Assembly: GCF_030035675.1 (NCBI RefSeq) | Contig: NC_084484.1 | Location: forward strand, 187,862,934-187,926,933 | Direction: 5' to 3' | DNA: 64,000 nt | From: Rhineura floridana | Lineage: Eukaryota; Chordata; Lepidosauria; Squamata; Rhineuridae | In this document: piece by piece, positions 30,401-42,290 of the stretch | Layout: each line of letters begins with the position of its first letter | How positions within the stretch are numbered: the first letter of the stretch is position 1 | The notes under the pieces: model-generated | What the model was told of the DNA's origin: nothing | What the model saw: the letters and a program-made list of their open reading frames with translations, nothing else | Database searches by the model: none | Position numbers and translations under genes: made by a program

Positions 30401-33400
30401 TGGGAGATGTGGGGGCACTGGGTTCCATACTAACCAGGGCCCCTTTGGGGCTTGCCCCCTCCTCTGGCAGGCCCCGCTTCTTAGTCCGGGGGGAGGCAGG
30501 TGTGGGGCCAGGATGCCCAGTCGGGTGGAAGGAGGTATAGCCGAAGTAGTCGTGGTGGACCGGCAAAGACGAGTCTGGGGGTGGAGCCAGGCTGCTGGCA
30601 CTGGGCTCCTCCCCATCGTACAGGGCTGACCAGACACGGCAGGCCCACACGCAGCGGTCGATGTGGAGTCGCGCATCCCGCAAGTATTCCAGGTAGTTCC
30701 CTTCCAGCTCACAGACCTCCTCCCACCTGCCAGGACAGTGGGAGGGGCTCGCGGTGGGCGTCCCCGGGGAGCGGTGCGTGGGACTGGAGGCCTCTGGGCT
30801 GAAGGTCGACTGTCGCATGAAGAAAGAGATGCGAGACGGCGTGGAGGGCTTGGGGACCGTCACGACGGAGGAGGAGTCCACGCTGGGGCTGCCGTGGCCT
30901 AGAGGCAGAGGAGGAGCATGGGGGGGGGTCAAAGAGGCTCTGCAAAGGAGGAACACCAACATGCCAATACACCCCAACCCCTCACAAAGTGACGGGGGGG
31001 GTGTTCAAAGCCACTCAGGAAGTTATTGCCCTCCCACCCCAGCGCCCCACCCTCCGAGGCTCCTTGCCAGCACAGCCCAGGCACAGTTTGGCCAGTCTGG
31101 AGTCGTGTACCCAACCAGGCTGCAGGACGATCCCCGCAGTTGGACAGGCAGCCTTTCCTGGGATTTCTGCCCCCCCCCCGCCTTCCTTGTGAGTAGAATG
31201 TGTTTGACTGGACCAATGTGGTCACCCCCCCTTTCCCCCCCCCGGACATGGCTGTGCAGCACAAAGAGATGGAACAGGCGGCGCTTCTGCGCACACACAC
31301 ACACCCCGCCACAAGGAGCGTCACTTGCTAAATTCCCCACGGGCAGGCACAGGCGCAGGACTAGAAGGGGAGACAATCAACAGCCCTTCCAAGGGCTTCA
31401 CCTCTGCTAGCCAGTGCCCTCCGCATCTCAGGCCATCTCCTTGACTTTGCTCCCGGGGCACCAGCACCTGAGACCACCAGCAGTTTGCTGTGCCTGCCAT
31501 GGGGCAAGCTCTTCCCACTCTCTGCCTACAAGCGTGCGCCTCCTTCGTAGCCTTGCCTGTAACAATGATGGCCCAGGGCTGTCCGGAAGGCAGCGTCAAG
31601 GCCGGCCGTCTGGCCAAAACACAACTTAGTTTGAATCTGTTTTCAAAATGAAGACTGTGCCCCTCCTCCTCACACCGTCAGTGGATTTTCTCTGCCCCAC
31701 AAGGAAGCCTGACACCCCAGAGGGATGGCGACCGCCCCCTTTGGTCTCCCAGGCGAGGGAGCTGGAGCCAGCAAGTCCCAAACCAGGCGGCCCATATTTC
31801 TCTGAGGCCAGCCGCCCCCTGCAGAGGTCATGACGCCAGCGGTCCCTTTGCAAGGACAGACAAGGAAGGCCTCGTGCCTCACTCATGTCCAGCTGTGGGA
31901 CCACCAGGAGACAGCCGCCTTTGGCCATTTCTTCACAGAAAAGCAGCCGCTGGTGTTTCCTCCTCTCACAAAGGCTGCTTGAGACCAGGCGCCCGCCCCA
32001 GAAGCCCAGCTCCGCCCTCACGGCCTGCCTTCGAGGGCTCCAGTCCTTGCAGGGCCGGCAAAGCCTTCACTCTGGCTCTTGGCCAAAGAGCCACTTAGAG
32101 AAAGCTGCAGCCAACGTGACCCCATTGCAGACCGAGAAGATTTGGACAGGTGCTGAGCATCAGCGACTGCCACACCCCAGAAAACGTGGCTCTCCAAAGG
32201 GAGCCACCAGACGGGGCCCACGCTCTGCTCTGCTGAGCCCACATGCAAACGTCTCTCCTCCTCCCTGCAGGGGGACGCAACAACACCCAGAACGGCCCCA
32301 ACCTGCCTTCGTGCTGCTTTGCTTTGGGTGCAAGAGGGGAACTTTGCTGCTTTTGCTTAGCCTCTCAACTCCCCGCAGCAAGAAGCCCTTGTAATCTACA
32401 ACTCAAGATATCCACTGGGCTGCCCAGCTGGGCGCTGTGGAGGAGTCTCCGCTGAGTGTGCGCCACCCTCATGTGGGCATCAGCTCTTGGCAACCTGGGA
32501 CGGGGAGTCCAGGTGTCTGAAGGGGCTTAGAACAGAGCTAGGAGGACGCACCCTCAACAGGCTTAGTTCCCCCACTCCCACCCCAGCTTTCCACTTTGCT
32601 GGTCAACATGGAGAGGGGAAACAGGATGTGCTATTGGGGGACGAGGTGGCGGCAAGGGAATTCAGCATCCTTAAATCATAAACTAACACTATGGTGAGAT
32701 GTAACACTGAGCACAAGAGAGCACCCAACAGAAGGGAGAATTCTGGCTATGAAGCAGTCTCTGTGCCAACATTAGTGTTGGTATGTGCCTTTGATTAGGA
32801 CTTATGGCAATCCCATGAATCAGTGACCTCCAAGAGCATCTGTCGTGAACCACCCTGTTCAGATCTTGTAAGTTCAGCTCTGTGGCTTCCTTGATGGAAT
32901 CAATCCATCTCTTGTTTGGCCTTCCTCTTTTTCTACTCGCTTCTGTTTTTCCCAGCATTATTGTCTTTTCTAGTGAATCAGGTCTTCTTATGATGTGTCC
33001 AAAGTAGGATAACCTCAGTTTCATCATTTTAGCTTCTAGTGACAGTTCTGGTTTAATTTGTTCTGACACCCAATTATTTGTCTTTTTCACAGTCCATGGT
33101 ATGTGCAAAGCTCTCCTCCAACACCACATTCAAATGAGTGGATTTTTCTCTTATCCGCTTTTTTCACTGTCCAGCTTTTCACACCCATACATAGAGATCA
33201 GGAATACCATGGTCCGAATGATCCTGACTTTGGTGTTCAGTGATACATCTTTGCATCTGAGGACCTTTTCTAGTTCTAGTTCTTGACTATTGCCTCCATT
33301 TTGGTTAATGACTGTGCCGAGGTATTGGCAATCCTTGACAAGTTCCATGTCCTCATTCTCCCATTTCGGCTGGGTGAGGAGTCTCGTGCCCGTCCAGGCT

Positions 33401-36400
33401 TCACCCAGCACTTCAGAGAAGAGGCGACCCAGTGAGAGGTAGCACCTCGCTCACAACACTTCTGGGGCTGAGCTGCACTGGAGCCACTTGTGCAGGGTGG
33501 CTGCTATGTGGCAGAGCTATGTGGCAGAGTACATGTCCCCAGAAAGTCCCAGCCCTGGGCCAGGTGAGAGGCAGAATGGCACCTCCAATCCCCCCCCTGC
33601 CTGCTCACCCTTGGACCAGGTGGCATGCTCCTCTTCGCGCTCAGGGGGCAGCAGGCTCTCTGGGCGGCAGCAGTGGGGGATGAGGGAGAGGAACTTGCTG
33701 GCTGCCTTGCCATAGAGGTCCACTTCCTTCACCGCCCTCTTCTGGCTCAGCATGACGTGGCTGCAGGGGATCAGGTATCTGCGGGGGTGGAAAGAGGAGA
33801 CAGACACACATCCTTGCTCAGGGAGTCACAGAAGGTAGGCAGGCAGGCAGCAACCTGGCCAATGGGCAGTGGTGGATGGGGCTGCCTGCCATGAGCCCCA
33901 CGGGCCACAAGAGGGAGCTCCTGTGCTACTCAGGGAGAGCCCAGGGTGCACACAGGTATTTATTTATTGTATTTATATAGTGCCCCATAGCCGAAGCTCT
34001 CTGGGCGGTTTACAGTAACTATTTGTGGGCTGGGGCTCACCCTGAAGGACCAGTCCTTCCCCATCGGCCAGGACAGGCCCCCTCCCCCTCGAGGTCCCCC
34101 ACTAGAGCAAGCCAGGCTTCCGGCTGGTCCCGGTGGAAGAGCGCCTGGCCAGGAGCAGCCCGCTCACCGGAGCACGAGTTGCAGCAAGACGTCTTCGCAG
34201 TGGAGGCCGAGCAGCGTCCGGAACAGGCTGAGGGAGACCGTGCACAGCTGCGGGGGCAGAGAGGGGCTTGAGGTTGGGCAGAATGGCAGGAGCAGCGGGG
34301 GGCTCTCCCCCTCCCGGGAGCATCCTCAATGCAAGAGTGCACTAAAGAGCAAGGCTGAGGCATCCTGACCCACCACCAAGGGCTGCCTCCCGGAAGGGGC
34401 CACACTCTGCAACCCAGAGCCCCAAGCAGGGAAAAGGGGACTTCGAGGGCATCAAGCAGAGCCATAGAATCCTGCTCTCTACTAGCCCCACCCCCTGGCC
34501 GCTTAAAGGGAGCAGGAGGACTCCTTCCTGGCCCTCAGTGTAGTGACGGGCAGAACTTGAGGTGACTTTCCCTCCTCCAAGGAGCAGAGCATGGCACTTT
34601 GGGTACACAACAGCCCTGCAAGGTGGACTAGGCTGAAAGAATGCCACTGGTCCAAGGCACCCATCGTGCCTCCCCACTGACTCCGAGCCCCACCACCACT
34701 CCCATGGTCTTCCCCCCAGCCTGCAATGCCTGGCTTTCTCACACGGGAGTTGCTGGCGATGCGCGACACCAGCGTGTCGAGGATCGTGCTGTTGTCATGG
34801 TGGTGGAGCAAGAGGAAGCGCAGGAAGGTCTTGAGTAGGGCCGTCTCGCTGACGCTGCGCAGGAAGAGGTCCAGGTAGGCAGTGCTGGCAATCATTTCTT
34901 CAATGGAGGTCTGGGGTGGAGGAAGAATTGGGGGGAGGGGGCTCTCAACTGGGGCACCCCCCCAACAGGAGGTCTCTGCAGCTCACAGATACATGGCTGT
35001 CCCCAAGAGGCCCACAGTCCCCCCGGCCGGACCAGCACACAGAGACCGGCAGGCAGCCCAGCCCTGGTGGCTCAGAGCCCCTCGGTCCTCCGCCAGGGCC
35101 CCAGAAACACCGCCTGCTCTCTCCTTGGTTACCCCATGAGCAGGCAAAGAGGTACTGCACCAGGCGAGACTCCCCACTTTTCCTGCTTATACAGCTTAAT
35201 GTTTGGTGCCAAAGGCAGCAGCAGAGGTCAGTTTGCTCAAATGGCAGGATTTATCCCAGCTGGGTGCTGCTGGCTTCCTCCCCACCAGGCAGGCAGATCG
35301 TTTGACACAGGGCTCTGGGAAGGCGGAAGAGGCGGGCTGGGCTGCGCTGGGCCGGGCCTGCCTGGTGACGTCGCCCCACTCCTCCCCGCCTGACCATACC
35401 TTGTGCAAGGCCGGGCCCAGGACAGGCACCAGGAACCCATTGTGGATGTAATCCACCAGCTGCTTCTGCACCAGCGGATGGGCCACCTGCATGCAGGAGA
35501 GGAAGGGGCCATCAGGAGGTGGGCTCAGCTCAGGGGAGGCAGGCAGAGGCCCACCTGCCTAAGTGCTGGGGGGGAAGCAGCCTGGTCCCCTGGCCCAAGA
35601 CAAAGACCTTCTCCCCAAGCATCCCTGGCAGCGAGCTCTCTGGCCTTGCCCAGACCCCCCTGGGGAAGAGGCCAGCCGGCCACACCAGTGAGGGGCTCCC
35701 GCTTCTACCATCGGCCCGAGCGCTGCTCCCGACCCGCTGTGAATCAGGGCCCGCCCCACACGCCGTCCCCCCTTGCGTTTTGCAAGCACAGCACACAGCA
35801 TAGGATAGAAGATCACCCAGCCAAAGCCTCTGGGCCACAACTCCACACAGCCAGCCCCAGCCCCTACATGCACCCCCCCCCAAAGCCACCCGTGAAGGCA
35901 GGCCGACCTGAATGACAGCGTTGCAGAACTCCAAGGAGTTCATGAAGAGGACGAGTGAGGGGACCCCAATCCAGTCCTCCCGCCGGAGGAAGTGCCAGTC
36001 GTCCCCCCGGACCTCAAGCTTGCGGGGCAGGGAGGAGTAGAGGGCACTCAGGCCAGTAGCCAGCACCTGTGGGGGCCGGGGGGGGTGAGATGACAGACAA
36101 AAAAGGCTCATTCTAGATATATTGGAAACAGAATTCCACGGCCATTCTAGACTGTTTGTAAACAAGAGTTTCACAATCTGAAAGTAAACTTTGGCTTCCA
36201 GAGACAAAGAACATCATCTCTACAGACCCCAAAGCCCCACAGGCCACAGGGCTCCCATTTTCAATGTGCGAGTAGTGTGGAGGGTGTCACTCAGTGGACA
36301 CACACCAATCACATTCTGAAGACCACAGTCTATTTTCAGAGCTGGAACACCAGTGGGCTGTGGGTACTCTGCATTTCTGGGCCCAGAGAGGATGGTCTCT

Positions 36401-38897
36401 GGAGAAGGGCTACATCGGGAAGATGCTCAGCTCCCAGAAACGCTGCTGGGATTGAAAGCGGTCTCATGGACACAAGGCCAAGGGAGCATTTCAGAAAGTG
36501 ACCCAGACAAGACGCCCACTCGCCCCAAAGGCGACCTGAAGACAGGAGTCAAGCTGCCACTCCGCAACTCTTGGGAGTCCGAGGCAGCCTGGGTCCTGAG
36601 AAACGACGTCTCTGGACCCAGGGACAGCAAGAGGGTAATAAACAGATGACTAACCAAGCCCAAGTTCAAGCAGGGGTGCCATCATGTTGACAAGTTTGGA
36701 TTTTCTTTGCGGAGGCGGGGAGGGAGTTGCAGAATCCATTCCTGAGGCCTCCTCCTCCTCGCAGAGACCCAACCAGAGGTATCTCTGCACCGGCTGCACA
36801 GCGCACATGGCCAAGAGGCCGGAGCAACGGGCCATGGGGTGGACACGCGTCTCTCCCAGCGGCAGAGTTTGCATGGAGACGCTGCCGCCTGTGAGGCCTG
36901 GGCAGAGCAGGTCTTCCCCTGGGCCTGGGAAGGGAGAGTGCCGTCCCCAGGCTCTGGCTGGTCTGGGTGGCTCTGGTGAGGACAGCGCCACCCCCTGGGT
37001 CCAGGAGAAGAGCCAGGCCCCTGGCACGCGCCAGTACCGACCAACCAGGACTGCAGAGCTGCCCTCCTGCCAGTAGGGCACTGAGGGCCACACGATCAGT
37101 GCTTGCTCACAGACAGGAGGCCAGAAGCGAACACCCTGTGGGCCAAACCTTTCCTTATTCGTTTCCAAAGTGCCAAAATGCTGTAAATCCAATGGGGGCT
37201 CCCTATCTGGGCAACACGGCAAGAAGTTGTGATTCCACTCGTTTGGCATTGAAACAAAAAGCTGTATGTAATCAATCCTTTTTTCTGTTGTTGTTTTGGG
37301 TCTGATGTATTTTGAACACTTTATAACCCTCTTGGTATGTGATTCTTGGTTCTAAATCTTATTCCAGTGCTGTTTTTTTTAAAGGAACTCCAAGTGCCTA
37401 GTCCTCATGGCACCCATGGAATGGCAACTCAGGCCAGCTGAATTCAGAAGCGGGCCAGGGTTTCTGTTATGCCCATGCCCACGTGGGCAGCAGAGGCAAC
37501 ATCCCTTAAACAAAACGGATCGGGGGTTCTTGCCCAGGCTGGGGGCTCTTTCCTGGGTATGGGGTGCGATCCCCTCACCCCCCCTGCCCCCCTTACCGGG
37601 CAGAAGTAGGAGTTCTCGGTGATGTACTGGGCGACGGTGCAGTTGCCGGCAGACATCGCCATGAGGAGGAGGAGGGCGTCCCTCGCCTGCTGGCCCACCA
37701 CCCCCTCGTGGTGGATGAAGGGGATGAGCAGGGAGAAGATGATGAGGTTGGCGGGGCCCTGCTCCGTGGGGCTGTGGAAGAAGAGCTCCAGCAGCGGGGG
37801 CTCCCGGGCGACCGAGACACAGAGCTGGTTGAGGAGCAGCACCAGGTTGCTCTCCAGGAGCGGGGAGGCCGGCCCGGGGCACAGGCCCAGCAGGCGCAGC
37901 AGGGGGGTCAGGACCGGCTTGTGCCGCAGGAGGGGCTGCCGCGCCTGGCTGATGAGCACCTCGTAGAGCTTCAGCAGCTCCACCTTGCGCTCCTCGGGGA
38001 CGTCCCACTGCAGGTGCCAGCCCAGCAAGCGCTCCAGCACGCTCTCTGACACCACAAACTCCAGGATGGGCCCCATGGCCGTCTCCGCCCCCCGGGGCCG
38101 CTCCTCCGCCAGCAGCGTCATCATCTGGTAGGTGTTGTTGCGCACGGCGCTGAGGTCGTCCGCTGCCCCTGGGGCCGTCCAGGGCCCCCGCTGCTTCTCC
38201 AGGATCCTCAGCACCTGCAGGGAGGGGGCGGCAGGGCCGGGAGAAGTCAGAGGAGCCCTGCGGCCGGACCTGGCCCAAGGGGGCCCAGCTGGCCCAGCAT
38301 CCTGGCCTCACAGCAGCCCACCAGATGCCCCAGAGAAGCCCACAAACAGGACCAGAGCACTCTCCCGCCACCCACCCCAGTTTCCAGCCCCTGGGATGAG
38401 GAAGCACACCGGCTTCTGAGAAGCGGAAGCCCCTCCCCAAACACCAGAAGATGCATCAGCCCAAGGCGGCTCCACCCAGCTTAGCATCCCGCCCCCCACA
38501 GCGGCCAGGAGCCAGCCCCCTCCCCAAGCCCCACAGCGCAGTGGAACACAATGGGGACAGTGGGCTCTGCACACGCTTGGGGACACCCCCTTCACATTCT
38601 CCCCCCTGCCTTCTGAGCGTGGTGTGCGGGCAGTGGGCCTTGCTCACACACTTGCCACCTGTTCCATTTCCCGGGGGGGGGAGGCCATCAAGACAAGCCC
38701 AAGCTCTCCCCCCGGACCCTCCTCGTGGGCCAAATGCCCCTCTCAGTAGCACTCACCTGGACCCAGTGATTCTTGAAGACCATCAGACAGGTTTCAGGGT
38801 CTGCCACCATGGGGCTCTGCAGACTGGCCCCACGGCTCGCCCGGTGTCCCCCTGGAGCCCGGGGATTCAGCTTGCTCAGCCAGCTCATCCTCTCCAT
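27494..38897 (-). CDS. FHIP1B: FHIP1B (FAM160A2), FTS-Hook-FHIP complex subunit, eleven coding exons
   Basis: Coding exons (minus strand): 38897-38757, 38214-37597, 36066-35908, 35486-35400, 34910-34743, 34247-34168, 33778-33609, 30898-29936, 28865-28687, 28473-28311, 27789-27494. All have GT-AG borders and consistent phases, and total 1007 aa (human about 970-990). The start MERMSWLSKLNPR matches the human one. Landmarks: DPETCLMVFKNHW; DDLSAVRNNTYQMMTLLAE; ARDALLLLMAMSAGN; SSLPRKLEVRGDDWH; KQLVDYIHNGFLVPVLGPAL; a disordered, Ser/Pro- and Glu-rich exon (residues about 475-795); NMLQNSLYVNFLLTGL; SVKNKIENFAASQEDFP; ALRVKNAVYCAVIF near the C-terminus. FHIP proteins join AKTIP (FTS) and Hook proteins, linking early endosomes to dynein; cytosolic, no membrane segment. 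Assignment is firm; FHIP1A is the alternative paralogue but synteny and the start favour FHIP1B. Confidence 0.95.
28497..28562 (+). repeat. CR1 3' end, sense strand, in FHIP1B intron
   Basis: gttggacttgatggccttat, then aggccccttccaactctgct and attctatga: the CR1 terminus. It abuts the exon at 28473 by about 25 bp. Confidence 0.75.
29060..29235 (+). repeat. Degraded tRNA-derived SINE, sense
   Basis: gcccgtttcaatccctggca (B-box-like), aagaccctgggcggccactg and gctggatgaaccaatggcc follow the order of the SINE at 46085. Confidence 0.5.
30899..33608 (-). other. FHIP1B intron between exons at 33609 and 30898
   Basis: About 2.7 kb, with a BovB fragment at 32775-33412. The rest (30900-32770) has C runs near 31170 and 31220 and no recognised feature. 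Confidence 0.5.
32775..33412 (-). mobile_element. RTE/BovB LINE ORF2 C-terminal part, antisense
   Basis: The minus-strand frames 33411-33151 (DCQYLGTVINQNGG, LNTKVRIIRTMVFLISMYGC) and 33129-32689 ([49 protein letters not shown]) are the thumb and C-terminal part of BovB/RTE ORF2. At about 640 bp it is the longest BovB piece in the window. It is broken into two frames and lies inside a FHIP1B intron. Confidence 0.9.
33953..34022 (-). repeat. L2-like LINE tail, antisense
   Basis: ttatttattgtatttatata then gccgaagctctctgggcggt is the extreme 3' end of the L2-like family at 41345. It lies in the short intron between two FHIP1B exons. Confidence 0.7.
36067..37596 (-). other. FHIP1B intron, no repeat recognised
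   Basis: About 1.5 kb between the exons ending at 37597 and starting at 36066. I recognise no interspersed repeat or extra exon in it. Confidence 0.45.
38262..38350 (-). repeat. Degraded CR1 3' end, antisense
   Basis: ccagctggcccagcatcctg, gcccaccagatgccccagag and aagcccacaaacaggacc follow the CR1 3' unit seen at 3060 and 46225. It sits in the first intron between FHIP1B coding exons. Confidence 0.5.
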
Positions 38898-39080
38898 CTG
38901 GAAGGGCCACACTCCGGATGGGGACGGCAGGGAAGGAGGCAGGCTGGGCAGGTCAGTGGTCACAGGAGGCCTTGCACTGGCCTTGCTCGTCTGAGGGCTG
39001 CTGAGTGGGGCTGGGCAGGCATGGGGGGGCAGCCGGTCCATGGAGAGGGTACTCCATGCTGCTTTGGAGGGAGCACCAGC
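38898..39080 (-). other. 5' UTR part of the first FHIP1B coding exon
   Basis: The acceptor (tttccgcag on the minus strand) ends at 39081. The frame is open all the way from 39080 to the MERM start and includes an in-frame ATG upstream (TLSMDRLPP), so an N-terminal extension is possible. The conserved start is at 38897. Confidence 0.6.
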
Positions 39081-40059
39081 CTGCGGAAATGGGGCAAGGA
39101 CAGAAAACAGGTGGGTGGAAGCTAGTTTTGTTTCCACACCCTAGATTGGGGATGTGCGTGTCAAAACTTTTGAAAAGGAGAGTAAACACATTTCAGCGAC
39201 ATTTCACCCTAAAGCAACAGCCGGGGGCAGGTGACAGAGGAATTGGTCACCTAAAGCACAGGTCTGGTACAGCATTTGGTATGGTAGCCTGCATCTGAGT
39301 AGGGAAGCTCTATCTGGGCCTGGAAAGGCGAGCCCCCATTACAGCGACTCAGGCAGAGCACGTTTCGAGCTGGCTGAGTTGCAACGCCTCCTGCTGAGGC
39401 CAACAGCCACTGCCTCCTTGCACGGTGCATCTCTGCCAACTTCCCGCTGCCGGGGTCCTCTGCCTCCCAGGCTCCGACGAGGAAAGAGTGGATGCAGACT
39501 TCATACCCACGCCCCCTCAGTGCGCCTGCCGGGGGGCACATGCCAGCCCCCCTTATCCTTGGCAAACTGAAGCAAAAGGGACTCTCCTGTGGACTCCACA
39601 CACCCACGCATGCACTTCCCTTTCTGTTGCTGCAGAGGAACCTCCAGCTCCAACAGAGAATGACGGAAAGGTATGAGACCTCAGCAGAAATGCACAAGCA
39701 CACACACCCCTTCCTCTCTGGCAAGCCCCTCAGCTGGCAAAACCCTCTCCCTCCCTCCTTCCAAGCCTCAACAGACTCCCACTTCGCAAGGAGACCGGCT
39801 CCCTTCCCCAGCTCAGGGCTCTCTTTCTCCTTCCTTGGCCGTCTCACCCCAAAATCTCCTTCCCTTGCGACCCTGAGCCACACACTGCAAAAACTGCCGC
39901 TTTCATTCTGCGCTCATCCCCCAGCAATGCCCCCAAAGTCTTCCACCTGCTTTCTTCCAATTCTTTCTTTGAAACTCCCCCAAAGCCCCACACTCACTCA
40001 CCCCCCCAGCAGTTTCCCCTTCTCTCCTTAAACCTTTTGTTAAAACCTTAAACCTTTTT

Positions 40060-40225
40060 TAAAAAACAAATAGATGTTTTTAAAGCTTTTTTAAAAAATG
40101 TTTTTAATTGTTGTTTTGTTTTAATATATTTTAAAGTCTGTTTTTATGATGTGTTAAAGTGTTTTTAGTGCTTTTGTTTGCCGCCCTGGAAGGAAGCGTG
40201 GGATATAAATCTAATCAAAGAAACA
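40060..40225 (+). repeat. LINE 3' tail, sense
   Basis: A T-rich run ends in tttgccgccctggaaggaag and gatataaatctaat, the tail of the L2-like LINEs of this genome. Confidence 0.55.
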
Positions 40226-40907
40226 AGTAAGTAAAGGAAGCAACCGCTTCCCTTCCTTCACTCTCTCCTTCCACCGCAACCTAGTTTCTGTAAGTCTTCC
40301 CAGACATACCTCTAGAACATGAGTTTTAACTTTAAGCCAATAGTTATAGTGTGCTCTTTCTTGATTCTCTTCAACATCTTAAATAAGCATGCTAATTCCC
40401 TTTCTGAGACAATAAAATTTACTTCTGATCTAGCCTTGCTCCTTGTAAATCCTTGGGGGTGCCAAATTCTGGGGTGTGTTCAGGTCTCAACGTCAAAAGA
40501 TCCCAAAAGTGGGGTCAGGGAGAACTGCAGCCTTGCACTCCAAACTGAACACTTCCTAAATGGGACCACTCCCAGCCTGAGTGTGCAATGCACCTCTAAA
40601 CGCCCAGGAACACACTGCATTTCCCCAGATAGGATTCCCTGGCACTGGAGCTCCCACCCAGAAAGTGGCATTGGGTTAGTTGTAAAATAATCACAAAGGG
40701 GAGTTCAACAAAAAGCAGGCAAACTTCATAAATAAATAGAGAAAGACATACATAGTTTGGCCCTGCTACAAGACACAACATTTTCACAACCAAAGCCCAC
40801 TGACTTACGAAAGGGAGTAAAACAAGGGGACTCTAATGCACAATCAGGGGGTGATTATGGGATGACCATTTTGCTCTGCAACGGCATCCTCAAGACACAC
40901 TCTCTTA

Positions 40908-41000
40908 TAGAATCATAGAATAGTAGAGTTGGAAGGGGCCTATAAGGCCATTGTTGGGTTTGGACCTAACACCATCAAGTCCAACCCCCTGCTCTTTTTA
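40908..41000 (-). repeat. CR1 3' end, antisense, with a short internal duplication
   Basis: agaatcatagaatagtagag then ttggaaggggcctataaggc matches the CR1 terminus. A 26-bp piece (about 40953-40978) is inserted before the expected catcaagtccaacc. Confidence 0.7.
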
Positions 41001-41344
41001 GAAGCTTGCTACACTGCACGCAGGTGACAGCCGGGTCCTTGGAATGCTGCACTTCCAGTACCTGGGCGTACGGTCCTTCAAACTGCAGGCAGGCCGCAAA
41101 GACACACCGAGGCTGCCGTGATGACTAGCGGGGCTACAGTTGGCAACCCACGACCAGCAGGCAGCGTCAAGTGCTCCTGTGCCCCCCTTGCAGCGTAGAA
41201 GGGCAGCCGTGTCCACCTAGCACAGACGGGCATATGCCACAGTAGGCCTCCGGAGTCAACCCTGGTCTTCAGAAGGCCTCGCGTGGGTCCAAAGGCCTAA
41301 GCGTGCCGTCAGCTTTCACTGCAAGGGAAACATCGCCATCGATG

Positions 41345-42290
41345 ATGCAGATTATTATTATTATTATTATTATTTATTAAATTTATATACCGCCCGACTA
41401 GCTATAGCTCTCTGGGCGGTGAACATGGCAAAACAATAAATGACACAATATAGTACAAAAATAATGCAATCTAAAATCAGTACAATAACATTTTTAAAAT
41501 TAAATCAATTTAAATTAAAATGCTTCAGAGAATAAGGTTTTGACCTGGCGCCGGAAGGAGAGCAGAGTCGGCGGCAGGCGTACTTCCTCGGGGAGACTGT
41601 TCCATAGTTCGGGGGCCACCACTGAGAAGGCCCTAGATCTTGTCATCACCCTCCGGGCCTCCCTGTGAGTTGGAACCTGGAGGAGGGCCTTCGTAGCAGA
41701 ACGTAGTGCATGGGCCGGTTCATATCGGAAGAGGCGTTCCGCAAGGTATCGTGGTCCCGCACCATATAAGGCTTTATAGGTTAATACCAACACTTTGAAT
41801 CTGGCCCGGAAACATATCGGCAAGCAGTGCAAGCTGGCCAGAACAGGTGTTATATGCTCGGACCGCTTGGTCCTTGTTAGCAGTCTGGCTGCCGTGTTTT
41901 GCACTAGCTGTAGCTTCCGAACTGTCTTCAGAGGTAGCCCTACGTAGAGCGCATTGCAGTAATCCAAACGCGAGGTTACCAGAGCATGTACCACTGATGT
42001 AAGGTCCTCTTTACTCAAATAGGGACGTAGCTGGGCTACCAACCGAAGTTGGTAAAACGCATTCCTTGCCACCGAGGCTACTTGAGCCTCAAGTGAGAGG
42101 GAAGAGTCTAAAAAGACTCCCACACTACGAACCCGCTCCTTCAGGGGGAGTGTAACCCCGTCCAGGACAGGGTATATATCCACCATCCAATCAGAGAACC
42201 CGTCCACCAACAGCATCTCAGTCTGGTCTGGATTGAGCTTCAGTTTGTTAACTCTCATCCAGTCCTAATGGCCTGGGATCCGAGGTCCTC
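41345..42290 (-). mobile_element. L2-like LINE 3' part with 247-codon open frame, antisense
   Basis: The minus-strand frame 42258-41515 is uninterrupted: [70 protein letters not shown] and SRAFSVVAPELWNSLPEEVR. It covers the RT thumb and C-terminus of an L2-clade ORF2. The 3' UTR and a (TTA)n-rich tail lie at 41345-41514. The 5' part is missing. The open frame implies a fairly young copy. Confidence 0.9.

Noticed and set aside
34247-34465. Separate small gene opposite the FHIP1B exons near 34.2 kb
   Set aside because: The frames are shadows of, or read through, the FHIP1B exon at 34247-34168 and its introns.
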